Below are positions 17,202-26,690 of a stretch of 32,111 nucleotides of DNA, piece after piece (the stretch's first letter is position 1; the number at the start of each line of letters is the position of its first letter). The DNA comes from Accumulibacter sp. (GTDB taxonomy: Bacteria > Pseudomonadota > Gammaproteobacteria > Burkholderiales > Rhodocyclaceae). The stretch spans positions 1-32,111 of the forward strand of contig JAIFKU010000070.1 in the NCBI GenBank assembly GCA_020049495.1, given 5' to 3'. Position numbers and translations under genes: made by a program. The notes below the pieces were generated by a model. That model did no database searches and was not told the DNA's origin. It saw nothing but the letters and a program-made list of their open reading frames with translations.

Positions 17202-18593
17202 CTAGGCCCGCCTCCAGGTCGTTCCTTGCGCCCCATCTTCGAGAACGATGCCTGCGGCCAGCAGTTCGCTGCGGATACGGTCGGCCTCGGCAAAATTCCT
17301 GCCCTTCTTGGCCGCCGCCCGGTTGGCGATCAGCAGTTCGATCTTGTCGGCCGTAAAGCCGCTCTCGGTGCCCTCATTTTCCCCACCCGCCGGTGTAGCC
17401 TGCAGAAAGGTCTGCGCATCGCGCCGGAGCAAGCCCATCAGGCCAGCCAAGGCCCGCAGTTGTCCGGCAAGTTGTGCTGACTTGCCGCGATTGACCTCGG
17501 CCGCGAGATCAAAGAGCACGGCACAGGCTTCGGGAGTGTTGAAATCGTCGTCCATCGCCGTACGAAAACGCTCGGCGTGCGCTTCGTTCCAGTCAACAGG
17601 CACAGCCGCCACCGGCACGGCCTTGAGCGCCGTGTACAGGCGCGCCAGCGCCTGTCGGGCATCGTCAAGATGGCTGTCGGAATAGTTGAGCGGGCTGCGA
17701 TAATGGGCGCGCAGGATGAAGAAACGCACGACTTCAGCGTCGTATTTCTTGAGCACCGTGCGGATGGTGAAAAAATTGCCGAGCGACTTGGACATCTTTT
17801 CGTCGTCGATGCGAACGAAACCGTTGTGCATCCAGTAGTTCACGAACGGGCAGTTGTGCGCGCCTTCGGACTGGGCAATCTCGTTTTCGTGGTGCGGGAA
17901 CTGCAAATCCTGACCGCCGCCGTGAATGTCGAAATGCTTGCCGAGCAGGTCGGAACTCATCGCCGAGCACTCGATATGCCAGCCCGGCCGTCCCTTGCCC
18001 CAGGGTGATTCCCAGCAGGGCTCGCCTTCCTTGGCATGTTTCCACAGCACAAAGTCGAGCGGGTCATGCTTGGCCTGGTCGACATCAACCCGCTCGCCGG
18101 CACGCAGGTCGTCAAGCGACTTGCCGGAGAGCTTGCCGTAGCCCGGAAATTTGCGCACCGAGAAGTTCACGTCGCCATCGTTCGCCTGGTAGGCCAGTCC
18201 GTTGCTTTCGAGCTGGCCGATCAGCTTGAGCATCTGCGGCACATACCCGGTGGCGCGCGGTTCGTGGTCGGGTTTCTCGACGCCAAGCGCGAGCGCGTCC
18301 TGATCCATGAAGTCGATGAAGCGCTGGGTCAGTTCACCGATAGTTTCCTTGTTCTCCAGCGCCCGCTTGATGATCTTGTCGTCGATATCGGTAATATTAC
18401 GCACATAGGTCACCGCGTATCCGCTCGAGCGCAACCAGCGCTGGACCATGTCGAAAACGACGAGAACACGGGCGTGTCCGAGATGGCAGTAGTCATAGAC
18501 CGTCATCCCGCAAACGTAGATGCGCACCTTGCCCGGTTCGATTGGAACAAAGTCCTGCTTTTCCCTGGACAGGGTATTGTAAATTCTCAGCAT
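17202..18593 (-). CDS. cysS: Cysteinyl-tRNA synthetase
   Basis: This is a 463-residue class I synthetase. The zinc and HIGH region [15 protein letters not shown] is at about 28-42 and the KMSKSLGN loop is near 266. Other zinc ligands are visible in WHIECSAM (C) and HHENE (H, E). It charges tRNA-Cys in the cytoplasm. Length equals that of E. coli CysS (461). The start is the ATG of MLRIYNTL; an upstream in-frame start at 18635 is not supported. A short hairpin lies in the leader, and the FNR-like regulator follows 2 nt after the stop. Confidence 0.97.
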   Translation of the reverse strand: MLRIYNTLSREKQDFVPIEPGKVRIYVCGMTVYDYCHLGHARVLVVFDMVQRWLRSSGYAVTYVRNITDIDDKIIKRALENKETIGELTQRFIDFMDQDALALGVEKPDHEPRATGYVPQMLKLIGQLESNGLAYQANDGDVNFSVRKFPGYGKLSGKSLDDLRAGERVDVDQAKHDPLDFVLWKHAKEGEPCWESPWGKGRPGWHIECSAMSSDLLGKHFDIHGGGQDLQFPHHENEIAQSEGAHNCPFVNYWMHNGFVRIDDEKMSKSLGNFFTIRTVLKKYDAEVVRFFILRAHYRSPLNYSDSHLDDARQALARLYTALKAVPVAAVPVDWNEAHAERFRTAMDDDFNTPEACAVLFDLAAEVNRGKSAQLAGQLRALAGLMGLLRRDAQTFLQATPAGGENEGTESGFTADKIELLIANRAAAKKGRNFAEADRIRSELLAAGIVLEDGAQGTTWRRA

Positions 18594-18610
18594 TTTCAGA
18601 CTCACGAGAA

Positions 18611-18632
18611 CGCCCCGTAAAAAACGGGAGCG
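18611..18632 (-). promoter_or_regulatory. cysS: Hairpin in the cysS 5' leader
   Basis: CCCGT and ACGGG pair around a five-base loop, with a further CGC/GCG clamp across a one-base bulge, 18 nt upstream of the cysS ATG. On the cysS strand the loop is a T-run. No T-run follows the stem, so it is not an intrinsic terminator. Possible roles are mRNA protection or translation control. Confidence 0.35.
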
Positions 18633-18676
18633 CAAGGAATACTTTGGATTCGACGCGCTTCTTGTTAGAATTGACA

Positions 18677-18688
18677 GGTTAAATAACC
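18677..18688. promoter_or_regulatory. Palindrome GGTTA-AA-TAACC in the cysS/TPR intergenic region
   Basis: A perfect 5-bp-arm inverted repeat lies directly after TTGACA (18671-18676), 25 bp before the TPR gene start. TTGACA resembles a -35 hexamer, but no -10 is at proper spacing. It is a candidate protein-binding site only. Confidence 0.25.
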
Positions 18689-18713
18689 AACTTTTTTGAA
18701 GTATACCATAACG

Positions 18714-19802
18714 ATGCGTCCAAACTCCCTAACGCCATCACTGGCGCGCCTTTCAGCCATTCTTATTAGCTTGGTCCTGAGCCTTTCCGTCGCCAGCGCG
18801 CAGACCAATGCTCAGGCCAATGCTCAAGCATTGCCGGAAATCCAGCGCCTGATGAAACAGGGCCAGATGCCGCAAGCGCTGGAAAAGGTCGATATTTACA
18901 TTTCGACCAAACCGAAAGACGCTCAGGGGCGTTTTCTCAAGGGCCTGATCCTGACCGAGATTGGACGCCCGGCGGAGGCCATCGCCGTATTCACCAAACT
19001 GTCCGAAGATTTCCCCGAGTTGCCCGAACCCTACAACAATCTTGCCGTGCTTTATGCACAGCAGAAGCAGTACGACAAGGCGCGGGCGGCACTTGAGATG
19101 GCCATCCGGACACATCCGAGCTATTCCATCGCGCATGAAAACCTTGGTGACGTTTATGCCAAGCTGGCCAGCCAGGCCTATGACAAGGCGCTCCAGCTCG
19201 ACTCATCGAACACCGCCACGCAAACCAAATTGTCGATGATCAAGGAACTGATCAGCACATCCTCCAAGCCGGGAGTGAAACCGGGTGCAGCGTCAACACG
19301 ACCGGCAAGCGAACCGGTCAAAATCGCTGCCGTAGAACCGGCCAAAGTCACTCCAGCCAATCCACCAGACTCACCAGCCAAACCGGTCAAACCCGCAGAA
19401 CCAGCCGCCTCCGTAAAAATCCCGGAAGCCAAGGCGCCTGCTGAAAAAGCACCGGAGGCAGGTAACGGGGAAGCTGATGTTGTCAAGGTTCTGCAGGCCT
19501 GGGCCAGCGCATGGTCACGCAAGGACGTGAAAACCTACCTTGCTTACTATGCCAGTGATTTTCAGACACCAAACGGCATGGCGCGCAAGGCGTGGGAAAC
19601 CGAACGCACCCAGCGCATCGACAAACCAGGCAAGTTGCAGGTTAGCGTTGATGACATCAAGGTTGCGGTTGCCGGCGACAAGGCCACGGTCAGGTTTCGT
19701 CAGCATTACACCTCATCAACGCTGAAGACCTCTGCCAGCAAGACCGTGGTTTTCGTGAAATCCGCCGGCAAATGGCTCATTCAGCAGGAACGGGTCGGTT
19801 GA
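18714..19802 (+). CDS. Secreted TPR protein with C-terminal NTF2-like domain
   Basis: The 362-residue protein has a signal peptide (residues 1-29, ending SVASA), about three tetratricopeptide repeats (about 35-170, e.g. [21 protein letters not shown]), a Pro/Ala/Lys-rich linker (about 185-250), and a C-terminal NTF2-like domain of about 110 residues starting at [17 protein letters not shown]. The last domain is clearly related to the one at the end of the next protein ([13 protein letters not shown] versus [13 protein letters not shown]; matching FQT and final KWLI/SWKII strands). It should be a periplasmic adaptor. The stop overlaps the next gene's ATG (TGATG). ATG 18714 is chosen over a TTG at 18696. 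A partner role for the L,D-peptidase is inferred. Confidence 0.85.
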   Translation: MRPNSLTPSLARLSAILISLVLSLSVASAQTNAQANAQALPEIQRLMKQGQMPQALEKVDIYISTKPKDAQGRFLKGLILTEIGRPAEAIAVFTKLSEDFPELPEPYNNLAVLYAQQKQYDKARAALEMAIRTHPSYSIAHENLGDVYAKLASQAYDKALQLDSSNTATQTKLSMIKELISTSSKPGVKPGAASTRPASEPVKIAAVEPAKVTPANPPDSPAKPVKPAEPAASVKIPEAKAPAEKAPEAGNGEADVVKVLQAWASAWSRKDVKTYLAYYASDFQTPNGMARKAWETERTQRIDKPGKLQVSVDDIKVAVAGDKATVRFRQHYTSSTLKTSASKTVVFVKSAGKWLIQQERVG

Positions 19803-21010
19803 TGCGGCGTGTTGCATTTGCTTTTATGCTGATTCTTGTCTGCGCTGCAGGGCCAGTCGTCATTGCCGGAGCAAACAGACTCCCGAGTCACCAGACCACT
19901 TTTTCGGACTCGGGTCCGGAACCACAACTCTCCCGGATTCTCGTCGAGATCGAGAAAAACCGTCTCGATACGGCACTCGAACAAACCGAAGCGCTCCTGA
20001 AACAGTATCCGAACTTCCGTCTGGCCCACCTGATCAAGGGTGATCTGCTGCTTGCCCGCCGCATGCCGCTATCGACCTTCGGCAACGCCAGCAATGCACC
20101 GCAGGAAAAACTGACCGATCTGCGCGAAGAAGTCATTGCCCGGCTCAAGGCTTACCGTAACCGGGCAGCAACTGCCGACTACGTGCCACGCTATCTGCTG
20201 CAAATGCAGTCGGATCAGAAACACGCTATTGTCATCGATACGCAAAAATCGCGTCTCTATCTTTACCAGAACGATAATGGCCGTCCTCGTTTTGTCGCCG
20301 ACTACTACGTCTCGCAGGGTAAGCTCGGCGCCGACAAGACACAGGAGGGCGACAAGAAGACACCGATCGGCGTTTATCACGTCACCTCCAGCCTGTCACC
20401 GCAGAAAATCGGTGATTTCTACGGCAGCGGTGCTTTCCCGATCAACTACCCCAACGAATGGGACAAGCGCCAGGGGCGCAACGGTCACGGCATCTGGTTG
20501 CACGGAACGCCAGCAGACACGTTCTCGCGGCCACCCAAGGCCTCTGATGGCTGCGTTGTCCTCTCCAACGTCGATCTCGATGCCCTTGCCAAGAATGTTC
20601 AGATTGGCCTGACCCCCGTCATCATCAGCAACTCGATCGAGTGGCTCTCGTTTGACGACTGGCAGAACGAGCGCAGTACGCTCAACAAGAAAATCGACGA
20701 ATGGCGCAGCGACTGGGAAAGCAAGGACGTTAACCGCTACCTGAAAAACTACTCGAAAAAATTCCAGACCAGGAATCAGGGGCTGGAGCAGTTTGCCCAG
20801 CAGAAACGTCAGGTCAATGCCGGCAAGGAATGGATCAAGGTCAAGCTCTCGAATGTGTCGATGTTCCGTAATCCGGGCAAGGATGAACTGGTGATTGTCA
20901 CGTTCGAGCAGGACTACCAAAGCAACAACCTCAACAACCAGATGAAAAAACGCCAGTACTGGATCCGCGAGGACGGTAGCTGGAAAATAATTTTTGAAGG
21001 AGCCGCCTGA
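19802..21010 (+). CDS. L,D-transpeptidase/carboxypeptidase (YkuD) with C-terminal NTF2-like domain, Csd6-like architecture
   Basis: The 402-residue protein has a signal peptide or anchor ([24 protein letters not shown]), a helical N-terminal region with one TPR-like unit (about 40-130), a YkuD domain (about 135-270) and an NTF2-like C-terminal domain (about 285-400). The active site is IWLHGTP followed by [10 protein letters not shown], with the nucleophile cysteine. This three-part order is that of Helicobacter Csd6 and Campylobacter Pgp2, which trim peptidoglycan tetrapeptides as L,D-carboxypeptidases and shape the cell. Transpeptidase activity is equally possible from sequence. AGGAA precedes the ATG, which overlaps the upstream stop. 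The stop overlaps the cyclophilin ATG, so three envelope genes are coupled. Confidence 0.88.
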   Translation: MRRVAFAFMLILVCAAGPVVIAGANRLPSHQTTFSDSGPEPQLSRILVEIEKNRLDTALEQTEALLKQYPNFRLAHLIKGDLLLARRMPLSTFGNASNAPQEKLTDLREEVIARLKAYRNRAATADYVPRYLLQMQSDQKHAIVIDTQKSRLYLYQNDNGRPRFVADYYVSQGKLGADKTQEGDKKTPIGVYHVTSSLSPQKIGDFYGSGAFPINYPNEWDKRQGRNGHGIWLHGTPADTFSRPPKASDGCVVLSNVDLDALAKNVQIGLTPVIISNSIEWLSFDDWQNERSTLNKKIDEWRSDWESKDVNRYLKNYSKKFQTRNQGLEQFAQQKRQVNAGKEWIKVKLSNVSMFRNPGKDELVIVTFEQDYQSNNLNNQMKKRQYWIREDGSWKIIFEGAA

Positions 21011-21573
21011 TGTTTAAAAGACTGGCCATGATAAGCGCCTGGCTATTGCTCTCAATCAGCGCATTCGCCACCACTACCGTCGAATTGCAGACGGGCATGG
21101 GGACGATTGTCATTGAACTCGACGGCGAAAAGGCGCCGGTCACGGTGAAGAACTTTCTGAACTATGCGAAGGACGGCTTTTACAACGGCACTATCTTCCA
21201 CCGTGTCATGGACGGTTTCATGATCCAGGGCGGCGGGTTCACCAAGGATATGGGTGAAAAGCCGACCGCCGGCCAGATTGTCAATGAAGCGCAAAACGGC
21301 CTTAAAAACCAGCGTGGAACGATTGCCATGGCGCGCCGTGCAGACCCGAATTCGGCCAGCTCGCAATTTTTCATCAACCACAAGGACAACTCCAGCCAAC
21401 TCGATTACCCGTTGAATGGTGGTGGCTACGCCGTATTCGGCAAGGTTACGCAAGGCATGGAAGTGGTCGATAAAATCGCCAGGGTGCCGACCGGCAACCG
21501 TGGCATGCATCAGAATGTGCCGCTTGAACCGGTCGTCATTCAGTCTGTCAAAATCATCACTGATAAAAAATAA
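21010..21573 (+). CDS. ppiA: Periplasmic cyclophilin-type peptidyl-prolyl isomerase
   Basis: This is a 187-residue protein with a signal peptide (residues 1-20, ending AFA) and one cyclophilin domain. Catalytic and binding residues appear in [13 protein letters not shown] and [11 protein letters not shown]. It should catalyse proline isomerisation during folding of exported proteins. It has the GAAGGAG ribosome site and overlaps the L,D-peptidase stop by 1 nt. It resembles its downstream cytoplasmic neighbour and probably arose by duplication with gain of a signal peptide, or the reverse. Confidence 0.94.
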   Translation: MFKRLAMISAWLLLSISAFATTTVELQTGMGTIVIELDGEKAPVTVKNFLNYAKDGFYNGTIFHRVMDGFMIQGGGFTKDMGEKPTAGQIVNEAQNGLKNQRGTIAMARRADPNSASSQFFINHKDNSSQLDYPLNGGGYAVFGKVTQGMEVVDKIARVPTGNRGMHQNVPLEPVVIQSVKIITDKK

Positions 21574-21582
21574 GGAATATTC

Positions 21583-22074
21583 ATGATCAAGCTGCACACC
21601 AATTTCGGCGTCATCACCCTGGAACTCGACGCCGAAAAAGCACCCGAATCGGCCAAAAACTTTCTCGCCTACGCTACGGCTGGTCACTACGACAACACCA
21701 TTTTTCATCGTGTCATCCCCGGATTCATGATCCAGGGTGGCGGATTCGAGCCCGGCATGAAGCAGAAACCGTGCAAGGATCCGATCAAGAACGAAGCCGA
21801 CAATGGCCTGAAGAACGACAACTATACGGTAGCCATGGCACGGACTTCTGACCCGCACTCGGCGACGGCGCAATTCTTCATCAATATCGCCGACAACGAT
21901 TTCCTCAACTTCAAGATGCCCAATGCCAACGGCTGGGGTTACTGCGTTTTCGGCAAAGTCGTCGAAGGCACCGAGGTGGTCGACAAGATCAAGGGCGTCA
22001 AGACCGGCAGTACCGGGTTCCATCAGGACGTGCCGAAAGAGGACGTAATCATCGAACGCGCTGAAATTTGCTGA
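21583..22074 (+). CDS. ppiB: Cytoplasmic cyclophilin-type peptidyl-prolyl isomerase
   Basis: The protein has 163 residues with no signal peptide, starting [16 protein letters not shown]. Cyclophilin motifs [19 protein letters not shown] and [11 protein letters not shown] are intact. It is the PpiB type, acting on cytoplasmic proteins. AAGGA lies six nt before the ATG, and the gene begins 9 bp after ppiA. Length and sequence fit the E. coli enzyme (164 residues). Confidence 0.96.
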   Translation: MIKLHTNFGVITLELDAEKAPESAKNFLAYATAGHYDNTIFHRVIPGFMIQGGGFEPGMKQKPCKDPIKNEADNGLKNDNYTVAMARTSDPHSATAQFFINIADNDFLNFKMPNANGWGYCVFGKVVEGTEVVDKIKGVKTGSTGFHQDVPKEDVIIERAEIC

Positions 22075-22108
22075 ACGCAACGAATCGCTGTCCAGCTCTG
22101 AATACGCC

Positions 22109-22849
22109 GTGATCCATTTCATTTCAGACCTGCACCTCTCGCCGCAAACACCCGGCATCACCCGCATCTTTCTTGATTTTCTCGCTAGCCGTGCCCGTGC
22201 CGCCGAGTATCTCTACATCCTCGGCGATCTCTTTGATGTCTGGCCTGGCGATGATGGTATCGATGATCCCGAGGACGCTTTCAATCGCGGAATCGTCGAT
22301 AGTCTGCGCGCACTGACCGACTCCGGCGTCAAGCTGTTGTTGATGCACGGCAATCGCGACTTCCTGCTCGGCAACGAATTCACCCGACGCAGTGGAGCCG
22401 TCCCGCTGCCGGATCCTTACGTGCTGTCGCTGCCGGCCTGGCAATTTGTCCTTTCGCACGGCGACATGCTGTGTACCGACGACAAGGACTACCAGGCATT
22501 TCGCGCCCAGGTTCGTGATCCGGTCTGGCGCGTGGCCTTTTTGAACAAGCCGCTGGGTGAACGCAAAGCCATTGCCGCTGCGCTGCGCCAGCAGAGCGAG
22601 AAGGCAAAACTGGAAAAACTGCAACAGGGCCAGCACTATCTGATGGATCTCAATCCTGGGGCCACGGATGATTTTCTGCGTTACCACGGTTACGCCACCT
22701 TCATTCATGGCCATACGCACCGCCCGGCAACACACGACCACCTGGTTGATGGCATCCATGTCGAGCGCTGGGTGATGTCGGACTGGCACGAAGATCGCGG
22801 CGAGTTTCTGTGTTGGGACGGCAGACAACTCAGCCGCGAGCCTCTATAA
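22109..22849 (+). CDS. lpxH: UDP-2,3-diacylglucosamine diphosphatase
   Basis: The 246-residue calcineurin-like phosphoesterase has metal motifs [30 protein letters not shown] and HGHTHRP. It hydrolyses UDP-2,3-diacylglucosamine to lipid X in lipid A synthesis at the inner membrane, so the organism makes lipopolysaccharide. The start is GTG at 22109 ([10 protein letters not shown]) with no strong ribosome site; it lies 34 bp after ppiB. The ppiB-lpxH pairing is common in proteobacteria. Confidence 0.96.
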   Translation: MIHFISDLHLSPQTPGITRIFLDFLASRARAAEYLYILGDLFDVWPGDDGIDDPEDAFNRGIVDSLRALTDSGVKLLLMHGNRDFLLGNEFTRRSGAVPLPDPYVLSLPAWQFVLSHGDMLCTDDKDYQAFRAQVRDPVWRVAFLNKPLGERKAIAAALRQQSEKAKLEKLQQGQHYLMDLNPGATDDFLRYHGYATFIHGHTHRPATHDHLVDGIHVERWVMSDWHEDRGEFLCWDGRQLSREPL

Positions 22850-22886
22850 AATCATCGCTTTCGAATTTCAGCCCTCCGGATCTTTC

Positions 22887-23759
22887 ATGAATACGCATTT
22901 TTCTGCTGTTCCAAGTACCTCACTCGAAGAAGAAATCGAGCGCAACGTCGCTGCCGCACTTGCCGAGGATGTCGGTAGCGGTGATCTCACGGCGCAACTG
23001 GTCCCGGCGGGGGTCATTACCCGCGCCACGGTCATCGCGCGCGAGAGCGCCGTACTTTGCGGTACGGCGTGGTTTTCGTGCTGTTTCAGGAAACTCGATC
23101 CGGCGATCCGCATTGAATGGAAGGCAGCAGATGGCGACCTTGTCGTAGCCAACCAGATTCTGTGCACAATCGAAGGTCTCGCCCGGGCGCTGCTCACCGG
23201 CGAACGTACGGCGCTCAACTTCCTGCAACTGCTATCCGGCGTGGCAAGCAAAGCCAGGCAGTACGCCGATATCGTCAGCGGCACCAGGGCCAGTATCGTT
23301 GATACGCGCAAGACACTTCCCGGCCTGCGTCTGGCGCAGAAATTCGCCGTCAAATGCGGCGGCGGCGCCAATCATCGACTTGGACTCTACGACGCCATCC
23401 TGATCAAGGAAAATCATATTCACGCCGCAGGAAGCATTGCGGCGGCCATGGCGGCCGCAATCCGCGTGGCCGACGACACGGGTGGACAATGCACGTTCAT
23501 TCAGGTCGAAGTGGAAAGTATCTCCGAGCTGAAGCAGGCGCTGGATGCCGGCGCAAAGATGATACTTCTTGACAACATGAACTTCGACCTGATGCGCGAG
23601 GCCGTGGCTATCACGGCGGGCCGGGCAAGTCTTGAAGCCTCGGGCAACGTCAGTCTCGACACCGTACGCCGCATTGCCGAAACTGGTGTCGACCGTATAT
23701 CGATTGGCGGCTTGACCAAGGATGTACGCGCACTGGATCTGTCCATGCGCTTTCAATGA
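22887..23759 (+). CDS. nadC: Nicotinate-nucleotide pyrophosphorylase (carboxylating)
   Basis: This is a 290-residue quinolinate phosphoribosyltransferase. Visible marks are [13 protein letters not shown] near the N terminus, [21 protein letters not shown] (RKT and LR..K contacts for quinolinate), IKENHI, and the C-terminal [17 protein letters not shown]. It converts quinolinate and PRPP to nicotinate mononucleotide in de novo NAD synthesis. It follows lpxH by 37 bp; nadA and nadB are not in the window. Length matches the family. Confidence 0.96.
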   Translation: MNTHFSAVPSTSLEEEIERNVAAALAEDVGSGDLTAQLVPAGVITRATVIARESAVLCGTAWFSCCFRKLDPAIRIEWKAADGDLVVANQILCTIEGLARALLTGERTALNFLQLLSGVASKARQYADIVSGTRASIVDTRKTLPGLRLAQKFAVKCGGGANHRLGLYDAILIKENHIHAAGSIAAAMAAAIRVADDTGGQCTFIQVEVESISELKQALDAGAKMILLDNMNFDLMREAVAITAGRASLEASGNVSLDTVRRIAETGVDRISIGGLTKDVRALDLSMRFQ

Positions 23760-23805
23760 CAAAACGACCGTTCAAAAATCTCACAACGGCGGCAAATGAT
23801 GTCGC

Positions 23806-23811
23806 TATAAT
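23806..23811 (+). promoter_or_regulatory. Candidate -10 element (TATAAT) before the 45-residue membrane protein
   Basis: A perfect TATAAT in the context GCTATAATTG lies 66 bp before the small gene's ATG and 46 bp after nadC. The -35 region is poor. It would give the small gene its own transcript. Confidence 0.4.
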
Positions 23812-23877
23812 TGCCATAAGAAAAACAGAACGCGGCTGGCAGTTGCCGGCAGCACGACAAAAAGAAAGGGGCGTTCT

Positions 23878-24015
23878 ATGCTGTTTGCGCTGTTTTACGT
23901 GATTGCCATCACGGTTCTGGTCATGCATTTCACCGGATTTCTGGCGCGGCATAATCTGGAGTGGCTGGTACTGGTACTCGCTGCTGCAGTATTTCCGGCG
24001 GTGATCTACCTCTAG
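23878..24015 (+). CDS. Small two-span membrane protein, 45 residues
   Basis: The frame runs from ATG 23878 to TAG 24013-24015. AAAGGGG lies 5-6 nt upstream, among the best ribosome sites in the window. The sequence begins MLFALFYVIAITVLVMHF (first helix, residues 1-18), has a polar turn LARHNLEW (22-29), and a second helix VLVLAAAVFPAVIYL (31-45). A -10 element upstream and an intrinsic terminator 25 bp after the stop frame it as a complete gene. I do not recognise the family. Small proteins of this shape often regulate or stabilise membrane complexes, but nothing here points to a partner. Confidence 0.75.
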   Translation: MLFALFYVIAITVLVMHFTGFLARHNLEWLVLVLAAAVFPAVIYL

Positions 24016-24039
24016 CCAAGGCAGGCGCAGCACACATCC

Positions 24040-24068
24040 AAAGGGCACTTTCATGGTGCCCTTTTGCT
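24040..24068 (+). terminator. Intrinsic terminator after the small membrane protein gene
   Basis: AAAGGGCAC and GTGCCCTTT form a perfect 9-bp stem with a 7-base loop, followed on the plus strand by further T. It ends the plus-strand transcript and also lies just after the stop of the convergent thrC, which it may terminate as well. Confidence 0.85.
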
Positions 24069-24079
24069 TGCCTGGAGGT

Positions 24080-25528
24080 TCAGATGCTGGCGTGCTGTTC
24101 AATAAACGTCTTTACAGCCCCGACGCTGATCTCCATCACCTCGACCCGTTGCGGCAGGTTTTCAATGCCCTGCATGGCCGCCGGACGTTCCGGCTGAAGT
24201 CCGAGCGCCTCGACTATCGTTTCTTCAAACTTGGCCGGCAAGGCGGTTTCGAGCACCACCATCGGCATCTCTGGCGTACGGTTTTCGAGCGCGACCTTGA
24301 GCCCGTCCGCGGTGTGCGTATCGACCATCACGCCATACTTGGCAAAGGTCCGGCGAATCGTCGCCAGACGGTCGGCGTGAGTACTTCTTCCTGAAACAAA
24401 ACCGAATTGCGGCAGATTGGCGAAACAAGGCGTTTTCGAAAGATCGAAACTGCCGCCGGCATCGACCCTGGCCCACAACTCGCGGATAACGGCCGGGTCG
24501 CGCCCGACCAGATCGAATACGAAACGCTCGAAATTGGAGGCTTTGGAGATGTCCATCGACGGGCTGGACGTGGGCAGGGTTTCTGCCGTTCCGCGCGGAC
24601 GGTAAATACCGCTGCGGAAGAATTCATCGAGCACGTCGTTCTCGTTGGTGGCCATGACCAGGCGGCCAATCGGCAGACCCATCATGCGCGCAATATGGCC
24701 GGCACAGATGTTGCCGAAATTGCCTGAGGGCACGGCAAAGGTAACCTGTTCGTCATTGCATCGGGTCGCGGCGAAGTAAGCCTTGACGTAATAGACGACC
24801 TGCGCCGCAATGCGCGCCCAGTTGATCGAATTGACCGCACCGATCCTGTACCGGGCCTTGAAGGCATGGTCGTTGGACACGGCCTTGACGATATCCTGTG
24901 CGTCGTCAAACATGCCGCGCACGGCGATGTTGAAGATGTTGGCGTCCTGCAGCGAATACATCTGTGCGCGCTGGAAAGCACTCATCTTCCCGTACGGCGA
25001 AAGCATGAAGACACGCAAGCGGCGCTTGCCGCGCATCGCATATTCGGCCGCCGAGCCGGTATCGCCCGAGGTGGCGCCGAGAATGTTGATTTCCTCTCCC
25101 CGCTTCTCCAGCACGTACTCGAAAAGATTGCCGAGCAACTGCATGGCCATGTCCTTGAAGGCCAGTGTCGGCCCGTTGGACAACTCCAGCAGCCCGAGGC
25201 CCGGTTCAAGCCAGCGGATGGGGGTAATCTCATTTGCCTTGCCGGCATCGCGACCGTTGCAGTACACCGCAGCGGTATAGGTTTTGTCGACCAAAGCCTT
25301 CAGGTCAGCGGCGGGAATATCATCGATGAACTTCGAGAGTACGGCAAATGCCAGATCGGCGTATGACAGTTCGCGCCACTGATCAAGCTCGGCACGCGTA
25401 ATCTGCGGATAGGATTCCGGAAGATAAAGCCCGCCATCGGGAGCCAGACCACCAAGCAGGATATCCGTGAACGATTTATTGGGCGGGTTCGCTGAATCGC
25501 CACGAGTCGAGATGTAACGCATAGTCAT
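24080..25528 (-). CDS. thrC: Threonine synthase
   Basis: This is a 482-residue PLP enzyme of the long (ThrC type 2-like) group. The PLP lysine is in NGPTLAFKDMAMQ (residue about 125), and the phosphate-binding block is GATSGDTGSAA. It converts O-phosphohomoserine to threonine. Two start codons are possible (ATG 25528 or ATG 25522); neither has an obvious ribosome site. Upstream on the same strand are hom and alaA, but a diguanylate cyclase gene and a palindromic repeat separate hom from thrC, so thrC may have its own promoter in the 295-bp gap. No homoserine kinase gene is in the window. Confidence 0.96.
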   Translation of the reverse strand: MTMRYISTRGDSANPPNKSFTDILLGGLAPDGGLYLPESYPQITRAELDQWRELSYADLAFAVLSKFIDDIPAADLKALVDKTYTAAVYCNGRDAGKANEITPIRWLEPGLGLLELSNGPTLAFKDMAMQLLGNLFEYVLEKRGEEINILGATSGDTGSAAEYAMRGKRRLRVFMLSPYGKMSAFQRAQMYSLQDANIFNIAVRGMFDDAQDIVKAVSNDHAFKARYRIGAVNSINWARIAAQVVYYVKAYFAATRCNDEQVTFAVPSGNFGNICAGHIARMMGLPIGRLVMATNENDVLDEFFRSGIYRPRGTAETLPTSSPSMDISKASNFERFVFDLVGRDPAVIRELWARVDAGGSFDLSKTPCFANLPQFGFVSGRSTHADRLATIRRTFAKYGVMVDTHTADGLKVALENRTPEMPMVVLETALPAKFEETIVEALGLQPERPAAMQGIENLPQRVEVMEISVGAVKTFIEQHASI

Positions 25529-25823
25529 AGCCGGAAGAAAGGGACGGAAAAACTTCGCTAATAGGCGAGTTTACCATGCCCTCAGGCCGGCGCTTGTTTC
25601 AGCGCAGGGCGATTGCATGAATGCCAATGGACTCGTCATCAGCCGGCTGAATTTAGCATCGTCATTCCGGCGAAAGCCGGAATCTGACCAACGGGAATAC
25701 AGAGCCAGGTTTTGGGGCACAAACTGGGTCCCGGCTTTCGCCGGGACGACACTTACTTTCGATAAATTGGCCATATAGAGCCATATCGGCATGACAAAAC
25801 CATTCATGCAATTGCCCTGTGTT
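25529..25823. other. Gap between thrC and the diguanylate cyclase gene
   Basis: This 295-bp stretch contains no credible gene. Its centre is a REP-like double hairpin, and the rest has no recognisable feature. It must include any separate thrC promoter. Confidence 0.5.
25661..25750. repeat. REP/BIME-like double palindrome
   Basis: Two 20-base hairpins face each other. The first is ATTCCGGC-GAAA-GCCGGAAT at 25664-25683; the second is GTCCCGGC-TTTC-GCCGGGAC at 25728-25747. Stems are 8 bp and perfect, with GAAA and TTTC loops, and outer GTC/GAC ends. About 44 bp separate them. This design (TTCCGGCGAAAGCCGGAA arms in inverted pairs) is that of dispersed intergenic palindromes in many proteobacteria, spread by REP-associated tyrosine transposases. 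Only one copy is in the window. Confidence 0.8.
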
Positions 25824-26564
25824 TCAGCGGGTGATGACGCAATTCTTGCCGGCACGCTTTGCGGCATAGGTCGCCGCGTCAGCACGCTGGATGGCGGCTT
25901 CGAACGACTCATCGACTTCCTGAAACACCACCCCGGCACTGAACGTCATGGCCGAGTTCGTTCCCGGAATCGTTTGCGCGGAAAACTCGCCGAGGAACCG
26001 GGAGAGTGCTGCCGCCGCGTCTTCAAGTGTGGTATCGGGCAGCATCAGAACGAATTCTTCCCCGCCAAAACGGCAGAGAACATCTGACGGACGGATCGAA
26101 TTGTGCAACAAGGCCACCAGATGAACCAGCGCCTTGTCCCCCGCCTGATGGCCAAGGGTATCGTTCAGGTGCTTGAAATCATCGAGATCGATATGTGCCA
26201 GCGCAAATCCGTAACCCCTCCGGCGGGCACGCGCCAACTCGCGCTGGCAGGCCTTTTCGAAACCGCGTCGATTCAATGCACCGGTCAGGGGATCGGTACA
26301 GGCCACATCGCGCGCTTCGACCAGGGCTTTTTCAAGTTCGGCGATACGCAACTCTGCGGCCAGCAGTTCAAACATGCCGGCTTCCTGAACGACGCTTTTT
26401 GCCAGGCTGGAAACGACCATAGTCGGACGGGCAAGCGGGTTCGAACCGGACATGCAGGACGTCAGCGCAGAAAGAGCAGAACGACGATGCAAGCGGCGTG
26501 ATGCCGGTCGGCTCGAATGCACGATTTGTGGATCATTGCGGTTCATTACATCCTGCTCCGTCAT
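25824..26564 (-). CDS. Soluble diguanylate cyclase (GGDEF/GGEEF)
   Basis: The protein has 246 residues and no membrane helix. A low-complexity basic N-terminal part (about 1-60) and a helix (EAGMFELLAAELRIAELEKAL, a likely coiled coil) lead into a GGDEF domain (about 90-246). The active site reads FGGEEFVL, with RPSD five residues before it as the inhibitory I-site. It should synthesise c-di-GMP. ATG 26564 has GAGGTG four nt upstream; a GTG at 26570 and an ATG at 26546 are alternatives. It sits between hom and thrC, where most relatives have nothing, which suggests a later insertion together with the palindromic repeat. Confidence 0.9.
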   Translation of the reverse strand: MTEQDVMNRNDPQIVHSSRPASRRLHRRSALSALTSCMSGSNPLARPTMVVSSLAKSVVQEAGMFELLAAELRIAELEKALVEARDVACTDPLTGALNRRGFEKACQRELARARRRGYGFALAHIDLDDFKHLNDTLGHQAGDKALVHLVALLHNSIRPSDVLCRFGGEEFVLMLPDTTLEDAAAALSRFLGEFSAQTIPGTNSAMTFSAGVVFQEVDESFEAAIQRADAATYAAKRAGKNCVITR

Positions 26565-26690
26565 TTGCACCTCAATAGCGGTGCCTGTGAGTTCATCAAC
26601 GGACAGAATGAGTAAATCTTGAGTTTCTTTTTAAACAATACCCGTAACTCGTTGTTGCAAAATGTTTTATCAGCGCGCAGCACTGAGCAC

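Noticed and set aside
18671-18707. TTGACA with TATACC as a full promoter for the TPR gene
   Set aside because: The spacing is 25 bp, too long for a sigma-70 promoter.
21052-22167. A 371-codon minus-strand open frame antisense to both cyclophilin genes
   Set aside because: The two cyclophilins are fully supported on the plus strand; the antisense product has an internal repeat only because the cyclophilins are paralogues.
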